Assembly: GCF_001618685.1 (NCBI RefSeq)
Contig: NZ_CP014342.1
Span: 1,426,001-1,490,000 of the forward strand
DNA length: 64,000 nucleotides
Direction: 5' to 3'
DNA from: Geobacillus subterraneus
GTDB lineage: Bacteria; Bacillota; Bacilli; Bacillales; Anoxybacillaceae
Part shown: in pieces, positions 17,541 to 27,509 of the stretch
Layout: each line of letters begins with the position of its first letter
How positions within the stretch are numbered: position 1 is the first letter of the stretch
Program-made: the position numbers and the translations under genes
The notes under the pieces: generated by a model
The model's database searches: none
Told to the model about the DNA's origin: nothing
What the model saw: only the letters and a program-made list of their open reading frames with translations

Positions 17541-18548
17541 ATGAGTTTCCTCCCATTTGACCAGCAAAAACCGTTCGATTTTATCGCCGTTGGCCGGCTA
17601 TGCATCGATTTGAACGCCAATGAAATCCATCGGCCGATGGAAGAAACGGTGACGTTTACGAAATATGTCGGTGGGTCTCCGGCGAACATCGCCATCGGCA
17701 TGGCGCGGCTCGGCATGAAAACGGGATTTATCGGCCGGGTTGCTGACGACCAAATGGGTCGATTTATTGTCCGATATTTAAAAAACAATGGAATTGATAC
17801 GTCCCATGTCATTACCGACAAGTCCGGCAGTGTGACGGGCTTGGCGTTTACCGAAATCAAGAGCCCGACCGACTGCAGCATCCTAATGTATCGCGATAAT
17901 GTCGCTGATTTGAAGCTGGAACCGAACGATATTGACGAAGACTATATTCGGCGCGCCAAATGCCTGTTGATTTCCGGGACAGCTTTAGCGAAAAGCCCGT
18001 CAAGAGAAGCGGTGTTTTTAGCGTTGGACTACGCAAGACGCCATGGAACCGTCGTTGTGTTCGATTTGGATTATCGCCCATATACGTGGCAATCCAAAGA
18101 GGAAACAGCGATCTATTACAACTTGGCAGCCGAAAAATGCGACGTGATCATCGGCACGAGAGAAGAATTTGACATGATGGAGCGGTTTGACGGCCAGCGG
18201 CGCGATGATGAACAAACAGCGCGAAAATGGTTTGATTACAACGCGAAAATCGTTGTCATTAAGCATGGCAAAGACGGGTCTATTGCTTATACGAAAACTG
18301 GAGAAACGTTTGTCGGCACGATTTTCCCAGCAAATATTGTCAAAACGTTTGGGGCCGGCGACTCGTATGCCGCAGGATTTATCTACGGGCTAATGAACGA
18401 TTGGCCGATTCCAAAGGCAATGGAATACGGGGCAGCTGCGGCGTCGATTGTCATCTCAAGCCATAGCTGCTCGGATGCGATGCCGACATTGGCGCAAATC
18501 GAACAGTTCATCGAACAACATCGCAACGGTTCAGCCGCTCGGAAATAA
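17541..18548 (+). CDS. iolC: 5-dehydro-2-deoxygluconokinase IolC
   Basis: A 335-residue PfkB/ribokinase-family kinase (B. subtilis 325). It phosphorylates 5-dehydro-2-deoxygluconate at C6. Seen: the N-terminal [17 protein letters not shown], signature 1 [15 protein letters not shown] (about residue 44), and the C-terminal anion-hole motif [15 protein letters not shown] with the catalytic aspartate (about 273). The start at 17541 follows AGAGGCGG; a farther ATG at 17520 lacks a ribosome binding site. Its product is cleaved by IolJ. Confidence 0.93.
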   Translation: MSFLPFDQQKPFDFIAVGRLCIDLNANEIHRPMEETVTFTKYVGGSPANIAIGMARLGMKTGFIGRVADDQMGRFIVRYLKNNGIDTSHVITDKSGSVTGLAFTEIKSPTDCSILMYRDNVADLKLEPNDIDEDYIRRAKCLLISGTALAKSPSREAVFLALDYARRHGTVVVFDLDYRPYTWQSKEETAIYYNLAAEKCDVIIGTREEFDMMERFDGQRRDDEQTARKWFDYNAKIVVIKHGKDGSIAYTKTGETFVGTIFPANIVKTFGAGDSYAAGFIYGLMNDWPIPKAMEYGAAAASIVISSHSCSDAMPTLAQIEQFIEQHRNGSAARK

Positions 18549-18568
18549 AAAGAAGGGGGAACATGGAC

Positions 18569-20029
18569 ATGACGATGACAACGGGAGTGCAAACCTTAAA
18601 AAACTATATTGGCGGGCAATGGGTCGAGTCACGTTCCGGGAAGACGGAAGCCGTTCCGAACCCGGCAACGGGCGAAGTGCTGGCCTACGTTCCGATTTCA
18701 AGCCGCGAGGAGTTGGACGAAGCGGTCCGAGCTGCCAAAGAGGCGTTCAAAACATGGCGCAAAACGCCGGTGCCGCGTCGGGCAAGAATCTTGTTTAAAT
18801 ATCAGCAGTTGCTTGTCGAGCATTGGGAAGAGCTGGCCCGATTGGTGACGTTAGAAAACGGCAAAAGCTACAACGAAGCATATGGGGAAGTGCAGCGCGG
18901 CATTGAATGCGTCGAATTTGCGGCCGGTGCGCCGACGCTCATGATGGGGCGGCAGCTTCCAGATATTGCGACCGGCATTGAATCGGGGATGTACCGGTAT
19001 CCGATCGGCGTCGTGGGGGGCATCACGCCGTTTAACTTCCCGATGATGGTCCCTTGCTGGATGTTCCCGCTGGCGATTGCGTGCGGAAACACGTTCGTCT
19101 TAAAACCGTCCGAGCGCACGCCGATGTTGGCGAATCGTTTGGCTGAACTGTTTAAAGAGGCTGGGCTTCCGGACGGGGTGCTTAACATCGTCCATGGGGC
19201 GCATGATGTCGTGAACGGGCTGTTGGAGCACCCGGATGTGAAAGCCATCTCGTTTGTCGGTTCCCAGCCTGTCGGCGAGTATGTGTACAAAACGGCAGCG
19301 GCTCACGGCAAACGGGTTCAAGCGTTGACGGGGGCGAAAAACCATTCCATTGTCATGCCGGATGCCGATTTGAATGTTGCGGTCCGTGAAATTATTAACG
19401 CGGCGTTCGGCTCGGCGGGAGAACGGTGCATGGCGGCGTCGGTCGTTGTCGCGGTTGGGGAGATTGCCGATGAACTTGTCGAGAAGCTGGTGGCGGCCGC
19501 GAATGAATTGAAAATCGGCAATGGGCTGGAGGAGAGCGTCTTTTTAGGCCCGGTCATTCGCGAAGCCCATAAGCAACGGACCGTGAAGTATATTGAACTT
19601 GGGGAAAAGGAAGGGGCCATTCTGGTGCGCGACGGACGAAAGGACACCGCGGTTCAGGACAATGGATACTTTATCGGTCCGACGATCTTTGACCGAGTCA
19701 CTACTGACATGACCATTTGGAAAGACGAAATTTTCGCCCCTGTGCTTTCGGTCGTACGGGTCGAGACATTAGATGAAGCCATTGAGGTGGCCAACAAGTC
19801 TCCGTTTGCCAATGGAGCGTGCATCTATACAAGAGACGGGGGGAATGTCCGCAAATTCCGCGAGGAAATCGACGCTGGCATGTTAGGCGTCAACTTAGGC
19901 GTTCCCGCGCCGATGGCGTTCTTCCCGTTCTCCGGGTGGAAAAACTCGTTTTATGGCGATCTTCATGCGAACGGCATGGATGGCGTCGAGTTTTATACGC
20001 GCAAAAAAATGGTGACCTCCCGCTGGTAA
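18569..20029 (+). CDS. iolA: Methylmalonate-semialdehyde dehydrogenase IolA (acylating)
   Basis: About 486 residues, CoA-acylating ALDH family. It turns malonate semialdehyde, released by IolJ, into acetyl-CoA and CO2. Seen: [11 protein letters not shown] at the start, the family hallmark [32 protein letters not shown], the MMSDH-type SLTGAKNH equivalent ([11 protein letters not shown], lacking the usual glutamate), and catalytic cysteine in GSAGERCMA (about residue 285). The close [16 protein letters not shown] is typical. Three in-frame ATGs (18563, 18569, 18575) are available; 18569 has the best spacing to AGGGGGA. A strong hairpin follows. Confidence 0.94.
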   Translation: MTMTTGVQTLKNYIGGQWVESRSGKTEAVPNPATGEVLAYVPISSREELDEAVRAAKEAFKTWRKTPVPRRARILFKYQQLLVEHWEELARLVTLENGKSYNEAYGEVQRGIECVEFAAGAPTLMMGRQLPDIATGIESGMYRYPIGVVGGITPFNFPMMVPCWMFPLAIACGNTFVLKPSERTPMLANRLAELFKEAGLPDGVLNIVHGAHDVVNGLLEHPDVKAISFVGSQPVGEYVYKTAAAHGKRVQALTGAKNHSIVMPDADLNVAVREIINAAFGSAGERCMAASVVVAVGEIADELVEKLVAAANELKIGNGLEESVFLGPVIREAHKQRTVKYIELGEKEGAILVRDGRKDTAVQDNGYFIGPTIFDRVTTDMTIWKDEIFAPVLSVVRVETLDEAIEVANKSPFANGACIYTRDGGNVRKFREEIDAGMLGVNLGVPAPMAFFPFSGWKNSFYGDLHANGMDGVEFYTRKKMVTSRW

Positions 20030-20036
20030 TGCGTTC

Positions 20037-20077
20037 GAAAACGTATCAAGCGCCACAAGAGTGCTTGATACGTTTTC
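20037..20077 (+). terminator. Perfect intercistronic hairpin between iolA and iolJ
   Basis: GAAAACGTATCAAGC (20037-20051) pairs perfectly over 15 bp with 20063-20077. The T run lies within the stem and only CCG follows. It may be a partial terminator or an mRNA 3'-end protector that lowers expression of iolJ and the MFS gene relative to upstream genes. Confidence 0.6.
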
Positions 20078-20108
20078 CGTATATTGAAACAGAAAAGGAG
20101 GGCGAACA

Positions 20109-20996
20109 ATGCCGCTTGTGTCGATGAAAAACATGCTGCAACGGGCATGGCAAGGAAGATATGCCGTCGGACATTTCAACATCAACAATTTGGAATTTGC
20201 TCAGGCCATTTTGCTGGGGGCTGAGGAAGAAGAAGCGCCGGTCATTTTGGCCGTGAGTCCGGGATATATTGACCATCTCGGTGGGTTGCGGACCGCAGCG
20301 GCCATGGTGAAAGAGCTCGTGAAGGAGTACCGCATCACGGTGCCAGTCGCGCTTCATTTGGATCACGGCTCTTCCTATGAACAATGCCTCGAAGCGATGG
20401 AAGCCGGGTTTACTTCGGTGATGATCGATGCATCCCATCATCCGTTAGAACAAAATATTTCCATCACGAAACAAGTCGTCAAAGCCGCACGGGAGTTTGG
20501 CGCCTCGGTCGAAGCGGAAGTGGGGAGGATCGGGGGGCAGGAGGACGACTTGGTGGTGGACGAAGCAGAAGCCTTGTATGCCATTCCTGAGGAATGCGAA
20601 CGCCTTGTGAAAGAAACAGGGGTCGACTGCCTCGCTCCGGCGTTAGGTTCGGTTCACGGCCCGTACAAAGGGAAGCCAAAGCTGGGATTTGCCCAGATGG
20701 AAGAGATCGGGCGCCGAACTGGGGTTCCTCTTGTCCTGCATGGCGGAACAGGAATTCCGCTGGCCGATATTCAAAAGGCGATTTCCTTTGGAACAGCGAA
20801 AATCAATGTCAACACCGAGAACCAATGGGCCTTTACCCGCGGCATTTGCCGCATGTTCCGCGAGAACGAGGGACTGTATGATCCGAGGAAATACCTTGGC
20901 GCCGGGAGAGAAGAAGTGAAACAGACGGTCAAACAAAAAATTCGCGAATTCGGTTCGGCAAAGAAGGCAACAGAGGCCTTGTTGCCTTCGGTGTAG
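20109..20996 (+). CDS. iolJ: 6-phospho-5-dehydro-2-deoxy-D-gluconate aldolase IolJ (class II aldolase)
   Basis: A 295-residue class II fructose-bisphosphate aldolase-type enzyme. It cleaves the IolC product into dihydroxyacetone phosphate and malonate semialdehyde. Seen: [17 protein letters not shown], the zinc site [14 protein letters not shown] (about residues 79-92), [26 protein letters not shown], and the late zinc/phosphate motif [11 protein letters not shown] (about 208-218) with KINVNTEN. FbaA is the sugar-phosphate relative; the iol context favours IolJ. The gene starts 79 bp after iolA, behind a hairpin, with GGAGGG before the ATG. Confidence 0.9.
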   Translation: MPLVSMKNMLQRAWQGRYAVGHFNINNLEFAQAILLGAEEEEAPVILAVSPGYIDHLGGLRTAAAMVKELVKEYRITVPVALHLDHGSSYEQCLEAMEAGFTSVMIDASHHPLEQNISITKQVVKAAREFGASVEAEVGRIGGQEDDLVVDEAEALYAIPEECERLVKETGVDCLAPALGSVHGPYKGKPKLGFAQMEEIGRRTGVPLVLHGGTGIPLADIQKAISFGTAKINVNTENQWAFTRGICRMFRENEGLYDPRKYLGAGREEVKQTVKQKIREFGSAKKATEALLPSV

Positions 20997-21027
20997 CCAT
21001 ACATGAACGCGCAAAGGGGGGAGTGGG

Positions 21028-22218
21028 GTGGCTCACAGCCCATGGCGCAAGGATGTGGCGATGTTCCTCATCGCCTCCTTTTTCTTTTGGTTGTCTCTTT
21101 TTATTTATATGCCGATCCTGTCTCCGTATGTGGAACAGCTGGGAGGGGCGTATTCGTTTGTCGGGCTTGTCTTGGGCAGTTACGGCCTCATGCAGTTTTT
21201 ATGCCGCATTCCGATCGGCCTTGTCTCAGATATGGTGCAACGGAGAAAACCGTTTGTCATGATCGGCATGGCGGCTGCGATGGGAAGCGGGTGGCTGTTT
21301 GCGCTCACGAACAGCTTAGGATGGGCGCTGGTGGCAAGAGCGCTCGCTGGCGTCGCCGCCGCGACGTGGGTCGTCTTTACGGTTCTGTATGCTAGTTACT
21401 TCCGTTCGGAAGACATCCACCGGGCGATGGGCCAAATTTCGCTTGTCGTGGTGTTGGCGCAGCTCGTGGGCATGACGGCAGGCGGTTCGATCGTGGACCG
21501 CTGGGGATGGCATGCCCCGTTTTGGGCCGGGGGATGGCTGGCCGCGGTGGGCGCCGTTCTCTCTGTATCGATCAAGGAGCAAAAACAACGAGGCGAATTA
21601 GTGCGGCCGCAAACCGTCCAGCTGAAAGACCTTTTTTCCGTTATGAAAGAACCGTTGTTGCTCAAAGTCTCCGTTTTATCCGTGTTGGCCCACGGGATCA
21701 TGTTTACGACCATCTTTGGCTTCACACCGGTGTATGTCCTAAAAGCCGGCCTTGACGAACGAGATTTGTGCTTTCTAATGATTTGTTTTATGATTCCTCA
21801 CGCCATCGCGACGGTGTTCATCGGAAAGACCGTAGTGCCTTTATTCGGGAAATGGCGATCCTTGGTCATTGCCTTTTTCGGCAGTGCCGTGTTTACGTTT
21901 TTGATTCCGGTTGCCGGCGGAAGCTGGTTGGTTTATCTCGTCCAAATCGGGAGCGGCTTTTTCCTCGGCCTCTTGTTCCCATTGTTGTTAGGAATGTCGA
22001 TTGAATCCGTCGATGAAAGCAAAAAAGCGACCGCGATGGGAACGTATCAGGCGATTTACGCAATCGGCATGTTTGGTGGCCCGTACCTCGCCGGCATCGT
22101 CAATGAGCTCATCGCCCTTCCCTTCGCCTTTTATTTTGCCGGCACCCTTGGGCTCGTCGCCATAGGGCTGATCGTCGTGTGGAAGAGAAAAGAGAGGGGG
22201 CTGGTGTTAAATGACTAA
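21028..22218 (+). CDS. MFS transporter at the end of the inositol operon
   Basis: 396 residues with about twelve hydrophobic segments; begins with GTG after AGGGGGGAG. Seen: the MFS loop 2-3 motif G-x3-D-x2-RR variant in IGLVSDMVQRRKPF, and VARALAGVAAATWVVF in TM4. The protein looks more like the drug:H+ antiporter-type MFS group than the inositol symporters IolT/IolF, which are larger. Position, 31 bp after iolJ, suggests a role in export or uptake of a pathway compound, but this is inference. Last gene of the operon; no clear terminator follows. Confidence 0.8.
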   Translation: MAHSPWRKDVAMFLIASFFFWLSLFIYMPILSPYVEQLGGAYSFVGLVLGSYGLMQFLCRIPIGLVSDMVQRRKPFVMIGMAAAMGSGWLFALTNSLGWALVARALAGVAAATWVVFTVLYASYFRSEDIHRAMGQISLVVVLAQLVGMTAGGSIVDRWGWHAPFWAGGWLAAVGAVLSVSIKEQKQRGELVRPQTVQLKDLFSVMKEPLLLKVSVLSVLAHGIMFTTIFGFTPVYVLKAGLDERDLCFLMICFMIPHAIATVFIGKTVVPLFGKWRSLVIAFFGSAVFTFLIPVAGGSWLVYLVQIGSGFFLGLLFPLLLGMSIESVDESKKATAMGTYQAIYAIGMFGGPYLAGIVNELIALPFAFYFAGTLGLVAIGLIVVWKRKERGLVLND

Positions 22219-22625
22219 CAATCTCGAAGTTTATCTACGATGAGGAATTGATCTTCTTTTCTTTTGCGAGCGTGTTTTAGGAGAGAAGAAGCCCTTTTTT
22301 GAATTGGTGTACATTTGAAATGTCGATTTAGGATGGACGAGCAATTATGATGGTATAATTGAATTGATTGAATAAGTTCTTTTAATTCTATACCTACTTA
22401 ATACTATGAGGTTTGGCCATTTTTTAGGTTCTTTTTAGCCAGTATAATTGATATGATTGATAGGAGTATTGAGGCAGCTACTTTTATCTAGAATTAACAT
22501 TACACATGTTGCATGGTATTCGCCGGCACTCGTGATTAGGATCAAACAATCGCGGGCGCTCGACGCTTGCCGCACATCGATGAAAACAGGAGCGATCGTG
22601 CGGTTATGAAGGAAGGGGAATCGGG
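22219..22625 (+). other. 407-bp spacer before galM
   Basis: AT-rich, without an ORF. A TATAAT occurs at 22354-22359 but has no convincing -35 partner. CTTCTT/AAGAAG pairing followed by a T run near 22275-22302 might weakly terminate the iol operon. Nothing else is recognised. Confidence 0.4.
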
Positions 22626-23672
22626 ATGAACATTACATACGAAAAGTGGTCCGAACTGAATGGAAACGATATTCTCTTGTTCACCTTGACAAACGATCGC
22701 GGCATACAATTGTCCGCGATGAACTTTGGGTGCATTGTGACCAAACTGCTGGTTCCTGACCGGATGGGCAACATTGAAAATGTGGTGCTTGGGTTTGACC
22801 GATTTGAGCCGTATGTCGAGAACGCCCCTTATTTCGGCGCCGTGATCGGCCGGGTGGCGGGGCGCATTCGTGGAGCGAGCTTCGAACTTGATGGAATCAC
22901 ATATCAACTGGCGAAAAACGAACACAACAACCACTTGCACGGCGGGCCGAACGGATTCCACCGCGTGCTTTGGCAGGCCGAGCCCGTCCAGCGCGACGAT
23001 GCGGTCGGCGTCGTCTTTTCGTACACAAGCCCAGACGGGGAAGAAGGGTATCCGGGGGCGGTTGATGTGCAAGTGGCGTATTGGCTTAACAATGACAACG
23101 AATGGACCGTCACCTACCGGGCTCGTTCGGACAAAACGACGCTTGTCAACTTGACGAACCATACGTATTTTAATTTGAGCGGCAACGGCAAGCGCGATAT
23201 TTTAGACCATACGCTGGCCATCCAAAGCGCTCGCGTACTCGAGTTGAATGAGGAGCTGATTCCGACGGGCCGCGTCTTGGATGTCGCTGGCACGCCGTTT
23301 GATTTGCGGCAAGGAAAGACGATCCGGGAGGCGGTCGAATCGGGGCATCCGCAAATTGCACTCGTCGGCGGGGGTTATGACCATCCGTTTTGGCTCGATC
23401 GGCATCATGACAAAGAGATTGTGCTTTCCGACCCGGAGAGCGGGCGGGTGCTGACGGTGGAGACGGATGAGGTCGGCGTGGTGGTGTATACATCGAACCA
23501 GCTGCCGGAAGGGTTGGATCTAGGCGGCGTGCCGTCGCGGAAATATTTAGGCATCTGCCTGGAAACGCAAGGGCTGCCGGATGCGATCCATCATCCGCAG
23601 TTTCCGTCGATCGTATTGCCGGCTGACAAGGAGCAGGTGTCGATGACAAGGTATCGATTTAGTGCTGACTAA
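22626..23672 (+). CDS. galM: Aldose 1-epimerase
   Basis: A 348-residue galactose-mutarotase-fold enzyme that interconverts alpha and beta anomers of aldoses such as xylose, glucose or galactose. Catalytic histidines are in KNEHNNHLHGGPNGFHRVLW (about residue 103, quoted as a 20-residue stretch) and NLTNHTYFNLSG; the C-terminal catalytic glutamate is in KYLGICLETQGLPDAIH. AAGGGGAATCGGG precedes the ATG. It lies just upstream of xylA and xylB, so it probably supplies the alpha-xylopyranose used by xylose isomerase. Confidence 0.93.
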   Translation: MNITYEKWSELNGNDILLFTLTNDRGIQLSAMNFGCIVTKLLVPDRMGNIENVVLGFDRFEPYVENAPYFGAVIGRVAGRIRGASFELDGITYQLAKNEHNNHLHGGPNGFHRVLWQAEPVQRDDAVGVVFSYTSPDGEEGYPGAVDVQVAYWLNNDNEWTVTYRARSDKTTLVNLTNHTYFNLSGNGKRDILDHTLAIQSARVLELNEELIPTGRVLDVAGTPFDLRQGKTIREAVESGHPQIALVGGGYDHPFWLDRHHDKEIVLSDPESGRVLTVETDEVGVVVYTSNQLPEGLDLGGVPSRKYLGICLETQGLPDAIHHPQFPSIVLPADKEQVSMTRYRFSAD

Positions 23673-23776
23673 GTTGAATTTTAAAATCTGAAAGTAGTTG
23701 TGGAAACAGAAAGTCATCATAACAAGCGTCGGAATGTAAAGCATTATGTAATAAAAAACGGTAATATCTAGAGTGT

Positions 23777-23837
23777 GGGGGATCGTATGCCCATCCCCCC
23801 TGTAAAACTTCAACTAACATAGTTGTGGTTTTACAGG
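23777..23837 (+). promoter_or_regulatory. Two adjacent hairpins upstream of the xylA promoter
   Basis: Hairpin 1: GGGGGAT (23777-23783) with ATCCCCC (23793-23799). Hairpin 2: CCTGTAAAAC (23799-23808) with GTTTTACAGG (23828-23837), with an inner CAACT/AGTTG pair. No T run follows. They may end galM transcription or be part of a regulatory site; function unknown. Confidence 0.4.
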
Positions 23838-23846
23838 TGAAAACAC

Positions 23847-23888
23847 TTTGTTTATACGATAGACAAACAAACATGAAAGCGTTATAAT
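23847..23888 (+). promoter_or_regulatory. xylA promoter with probable XylR operator and cre-like site
   Basis: The promoter is TAGACA (23860-23865), 17 bp, TATAAT (23883-23888). TTTGTTTA (23847-23854) and AGACAAAC (23861-23868) form an imperfect palindrome resembling XylR operators (TTTGTTTnnn...AACAAAC). TGAAAGCGTTATAA (23874-23887) matches the cre consensus TGWAANCGNTNWCA at 13 of 14 bases and overlaps the -10. Together these suggest xylose induction and glucose repression. No xylR gene is in this window. Confidence 0.6.
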
Positions 23889-23935
23889 GAAACTGAAACA
23901 AATCATTCTCGCTTATTTTTAAGGAGGACTTGGAT

Positions 23936-25273
23936 ATGGCATACTTCCCGAATGTCGGCACCATTCCATATGAAGGACCAGAGTCGCGCAATCCGTTGGC
24001 GTTTAAGTTTTATAATCCAGAAGAAAAAGTCGGCGACAAAACAATGGAGGAGCATTTGCGCTTTTCAGTGGCGTATTGGCATACGTTTACGGGGGATGGA
24101 TCGGATCCGTTTGGCGTCGGCAATATGATTCGTCCATGGAATACGTACGGCGGCATGGATCTGGCGAAGGCGCGCGTCGAGGCGGCGTTTGAGCTGTTTG
24201 AAAAGCTGAACGTTCCGTTTTTCTGCTTCCATGACGTCGACATTGCGCCAGAAGGGGAAACGCTCAGCGAGACGTATAAAAACTTAGATGAAATCGTCGA
24301 TATGATTGAAGAATACATGAAAACAAGCAAAACGAAGCTGCTTTGGAATACGGCGAACTTGTTCAGCCATCCGCGCTTCGTTCACGGGGCGGCGACGTCG
24401 TGTAACGCTGATGTATTCGCCTATGCGGCGGCAAAAGTGAAAAAAGGGTTGGAGATCGCGAAGCGGCTCGGGGCGGAAAACTACGTGTTCTGGGGCGGAC
24501 GGGAAGGTTATGAGACGCTGCTGAACACGGATATGAAACTGGAGCTTGACAATTTGGCCCGCTTCTTGCGTATGGCGGTCGACTATGCGAAAGAAATCGG
24601 TTTTGACGGTCAGTTTTTGATCGAGCCGAAGCCGAAAGAGCCGACGAAGCATCAATACGATTTTGACGTGGCCACGGCGCTGGCGTTCTTGCAAACGTAC
24701 GGGCTCAAGGATTACTTCAAATTCAACATCGAAGCGAACCATGCGACGTTGGCGGGCCATACGTTTGAACATGAGCTGCGCGTCGCCCGCATCCACGGCA
24801 TGCTCGGTTCGGTCGATGCGAACCAAGGTGATACGCTGCTTGGCTGGGATACGGACGAATTCCCGACCGATTTGTATACGACGACGTTGGCGATGTATGA
24901 AATTTTGCAAAACGGCGGCCTTGGGCGCGGCGGCTTGAACTTTGACGCGAAAGTGCGAAGAGGCTCGTTTGAACCGGAAGACTTGTTCTACGCTCATATT
25001 GCCGGGATGGACAGCTTTGCGATCGGGTTGAAAGTCGCTCATCGCTTGTTGGAAGACCGCGTATTTGAACAGTTCATCGAAGAGCGGTACAAAAGCTATA
25101 CGGAAGGCATCGGCCGCGAGATCGTCGAAGGGACGGCGGACTTCCACAAGCTGGAGCAGTACGCCTTGCAGCTTGGCGACATTCGCAATACGTCCGGCCG
25201 TCTTGAGCGCTTGAAAACGTTGCTGAATCAATATTTGCTCGAAGTCAGCGCGCCGAGTGGATCTCGTTCGTGA
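23936..25273 (+). CDS. xylA: Xylose isomerase
   Basis: A 445-residue class II xylose isomerase, the exact size known for Geobacillus enzymes. It converts D-xylose to D-xylulose. Seen: the catalytic histidine in [24 protein letters not shown] with metal-site residues, [17 protein letters not shown], and [19 protein letters not shown], where metal-binding glutamate and histidine lie. AAGGAGGA (23921-23928) sets the ATG at 23936, giving MAYFPN. Its 3' end abuts xylB. Confidence 0.97.
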   Translation: MAYFPNVGTIPYEGPESRNPLAFKFYNPEEKVGDKTMEEHLRFSVAYWHTFTGDGSDPFGVGNMIRPWNTYGGMDLAKARVEAAFELFEKLNVPFFCFHDVDIAPEGETLSETYKNLDEIVDMIEEYMKTSKTKLLWNTANLFSHPRFVHGAATSCNADVFAYAAAKVKKGLEIAKRLGAENYVFWGGREGYETLLNTDMKLELDNLARFLRMAVDYAKEIGFDGQFLIEPKPKEPTKHQYDFDVATALAFLQTYGLKDYFKFNIEANHATLAGHTFEHELRVARIHGMLGSVDANQGDTLLGWDTDEFPTDLYTTTLAMYEILQNGGLGRGGLNFDAKVRRGSFEPEDLFYAHIAGMDSFAIGLKVAHRLLEDRVFEQFIEERYKSYTEGIGREIVEGTADFHKLEQYALQLGDIRNTSGRLERLKTLLNQYLLEVSAPSGSRS

Positions 25274-25280
25274 AAGAGGG

Positions 25281-26786
25281 ATGAGCGTGGAATATGTCAT
25301 TGGCGTCGATTTAGGAACGAGTGCCGTCAAAGTGTTGCTTGTCGACCGACACGGCGTGGTGAAAGGGGAATGGACCGAGTCCTATCCCCTCTACCAGCCT
25401 CATTCCGGCTATAGTGAGCAGCGCCCGGACGATTGGGTGGAGAAGACGATTACGGCGTTGCGCCGCGTTTGGGAAACGGCGGGCATTTCTCCGGAGTCGG
25501 TCGTGGGCTTGAGTTTTTCTGGGCAAATGCACGGGCTTGTGCTGCTCGATGGCGACGGGAACGTCGTGCGCAACGCGATTTTATGGAACGACACGCGAAC
25601 GACAGCCGAGTGCCGGGAAATTGAAGCGAAAGTCGGTCGAGAGACGTTGCTTTCGATCGCAAAAAACGAGGCGCTTGAAGGGTTTACGCTGCCAAAACTG
25701 TTGTGGGTGAAAAACCATGAACCCGAGCTGTACGAGCGGGCGCGGGTGTTTTTGTTGCCGAAAGATTATGTCCGCTTCCGCTTGACCGGGCACATGGCGA
25801 TGGATGTATCGGATGCGGCGGGGACGCTGCTGTTGGATATCAAAACGAAAACGTGGAGCGAGGCGATCGCCCGGGCGGTCGGCGTCGATCTCACGCTTTG
25901 CCCGCCGCTTGTCGAGGCGACGGCGTTCGTCGGGACGCTGCGTCCGGAGGTGGCGGAACAGACCGGGCTGCCGGCATCGGTGAACGTGTTCGCCGGCGGG
26001 GCGGACAACGCTTGCGGCGCGGTGGGCGCCGGCATTTTGGCGGAAGGGAAGATGATGTCAAGCATCGGCACATCCGGCGTTGTGCTTGCCTATGAACAAA
26101 GCGGGGAAAAAGATTTCGCTGGACGAGTGCATTACTTCAACCATGCCGAGCCGAACGCCTACTATATTATGGGGGTGACGCTGGCGGCGGGCTACAGCTT
26201 TGACTGGTGGAAGCGGACGTTTGCCGAGGACGTGCCGTTTGCCGAGATCGTCCAGCGCGCTGCCGAGTCGCCGATTGGCGCCAACGGCTTGTTGTTTACG
26301 CCATATTTGGCCGGCGAGCGGACGCCTTATGCGGACGCCGATATTCGCGGGTCGTTTGTCGGCATTGATTCGGCGCAGACGAAATGGGATTTCGCCCGCG
26401 CGGTCATCGAAGGCATTACGTTCTCGCTCAACGAGTCGGTGGAGATCATCAAAGCGAGCGGCAAAACGATCGATTCGGTCGTCTCGATCGGCGGCGGGGC
26501 GAAAAGCGCTGAGTGGCTGCAAATCCAAGCCGATATTTTCGGCATCCCGGTGGAAAAACTGAAAAACGAACAAGGGCCGGGACTGGGCGCCGCGATGATC
26601 GCCGCCTGCGGCGTCGGCTGGTTTGATTCGCTCAAGGAATGCGCCGACGCGTTCAAACAAGTCGATTCCATCGTCGAACCGCGGCCGGATGCGGCGGCGA
26701 AATACAAAGAGCTGTTTGCGATTTATCGCGATGTATATCCGCGTACGAAAGAACTGGCGAAACGGTTAAAGGTGTTTCGGCCGTGA
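25281..26786 (+). CDS. xylB: Xylulokinase
   Basis: About 501 residues, FGGY-family carbohydrate kinase phosphorylating xylulose to xylulose 5-phosphate. Seen: YVIGVDLGTSAVKVLLVD at the N-terminus with the ATPase DLGTS loop, FSGQMHGLVLLD, ILWNDTRT, and MDVSDAAGTLLLD with the catalytic aspartate. The second nucleotide loop is VSIGGGAKSAEWLQ. AGAGGG at 25275-25280 abuts the ATG at 25281; the GTG at 25287, giving MEYVIG and 499 residues as in B. subtilis, is an equally good start. It follows xylA by seven bases. Confidence 0.95.
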   Translation: MSVEYVIGVDLGTSAVKVLLVDRHGVVKGEWTESYPLYQPHSGYSEQRPDDWVEKTITALRRVWETAGISPESVVGLSFSGQMHGLVLLDGDGNVVRNAILWNDTRTTAECREIEAKVGRETLLSIAKNEALEGFTLPKLLWVKNHEPELYERARVFLLPKDYVRFRLTGHMAMDVSDAAGTLLLDIKTKTWSEAIARAVGVDLTLCPPLVEATAFVGTLRPEVAEQTGLPASVNVFAGGADNACGAVGAGILAEGKMMSSIGTSGVVLAYEQSGEKDFAGRVHYFNHAEPNAYYIMGVTLAAGYSFDWWKRTFAEDVPFAEIVQRAAESPIGANGLLFTPYLAGERTPYADADIRGSFVGIDSAQTKWDFARAVIEGITFSLNESVEIIKASGKTIDSVVSIGGGAKSAEWLQIQADIFGIPVEKLKNEQGPGLGAAMIAACGVGWFDSLKECADAFKQVDSIVEPRPDAAAKYKELFAIYRDVYPRTKELAKRLKVFRP

Positions 26787-26790
26787 CGAT

Positions 26791-26828
26791 AAACTCCCTA
26801 AACCAGTGGATGGTTTGGGGAGTTTTTT
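26791..26828 (+). terminator. Terminator of the xylAB operon
   Basis: A 15-bp stem with one G-U pair, AAACTCCCTAAACCA (26791-26805) with 26811-26825, is followed by a T run. Confidence 0.93.
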
Positions 26829-26901
26829 GTTTGATCAAGCAATAAGGCAGGATGACCCGCCACGTTTGTCGAAAGGAGAACTTGAAAGGTGGAGATGAAA
26901 C

Positions 26902-27204
26902 ATGGACATTCGAAAAGAATTCGAACATCTTCAATATTTCTTTGACTCGTATTACAATCAGACGTTTTACAATGCTCAATTAGAAGAACAGTTTTTGCGA
27001 TTTCTAGCGGATGAACCGGAGTGGGTGGTTCGTGCCTTGAAGCTGGAAGTAGAGAAGCTCGAACGCATCCACCATCGCCGCGATACGGAGACATGGGCAA
27101 AAATCGAAGAACTTGTTCATGAAAACAGCATGCGCTATTTTTCGTTTGAGGATGGCAAAACGTTTATCAAAGTGGCCAGCCGTTTGTTAAAGGATATTGA
27201 GTAA
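26902..27204 (+). CDS. Small hypothetical protein, possibly CdiI-like
   Basis: A 100-residue acidic, probably all-helical protein without membrane segments. The start LQYFFDSYYNQTFYN and the helix EQFLRFLADEPEWVVRALKLEV recall immunity proteins of the CdiI_2 type, but the resemblance is weak and from memory. It has a usable GGTGGAGATG ribosome binding site and typical codon use, so it is probably real. It stands alone; no toxin gene is next to it. A mobile-element remnant, a domesticated immunity gene or an unrelated helical protein are all possible. Confidence 0.6.
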   Translation: MDIRKEFEHLQYFFDSYYNQTFYNAQLEEQFLRFLADEPEWVVRALKLEVEKLERIHHRRDTETWAKIEELVHENSMRYFSFEDGKTFIKVASRLLKDIE

Positions 27205-27509
27205 AGGGACAAATCATGAACAAACAGCCTGTTTATTGGACGTCAGGTGACAGCGATTAGGCATGGATCGTATTGTTCGCTTTATGTTTCGATCGATTGA
27301 TTGAACAACGGATAACACCTGTTCTTACCATATGTATGTGAGATGTTGAAAACGCGCCGCGTTGGCCGGACAGCTGTCGTTCATGGAGCGTGCAAAAGAC
27401 ATAGTCGGCGTAAAGATTGATTCGACAAAGGGGGGAGGAAATCCGAGCACGAAGCGCGAAAAAATAGGAGAGGGGCAAAACGGTTTTAGCCGAAAGAAGG
27501 GAGATACGT
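27205..27509 (+). other. 305-bp spacer before the nitronate monooxygenase gene
   Basis: No convincing gene, repeat or promoter was found here. Short ORFs in this stretch lack ribosome binding sites. Confidence 0.4.

Noticed and set aside
22321-22480. Promoter for galM near the TATAAT at 22354
   Set aside because: No -35 at a suitable distance and about 265 bp before the gene; not convincing.
24284-25330. 348-codon minus-strand frame opposite xylA
   Set aside because: Antisense shadow of a well-conserved gene; arginine- and glutamine-rich, no motifs.
26058-26660. 200-codon minus-strand frame opposite xylB
   Set aside because: Shadow of GC-rich codons in xylB; no start signals.
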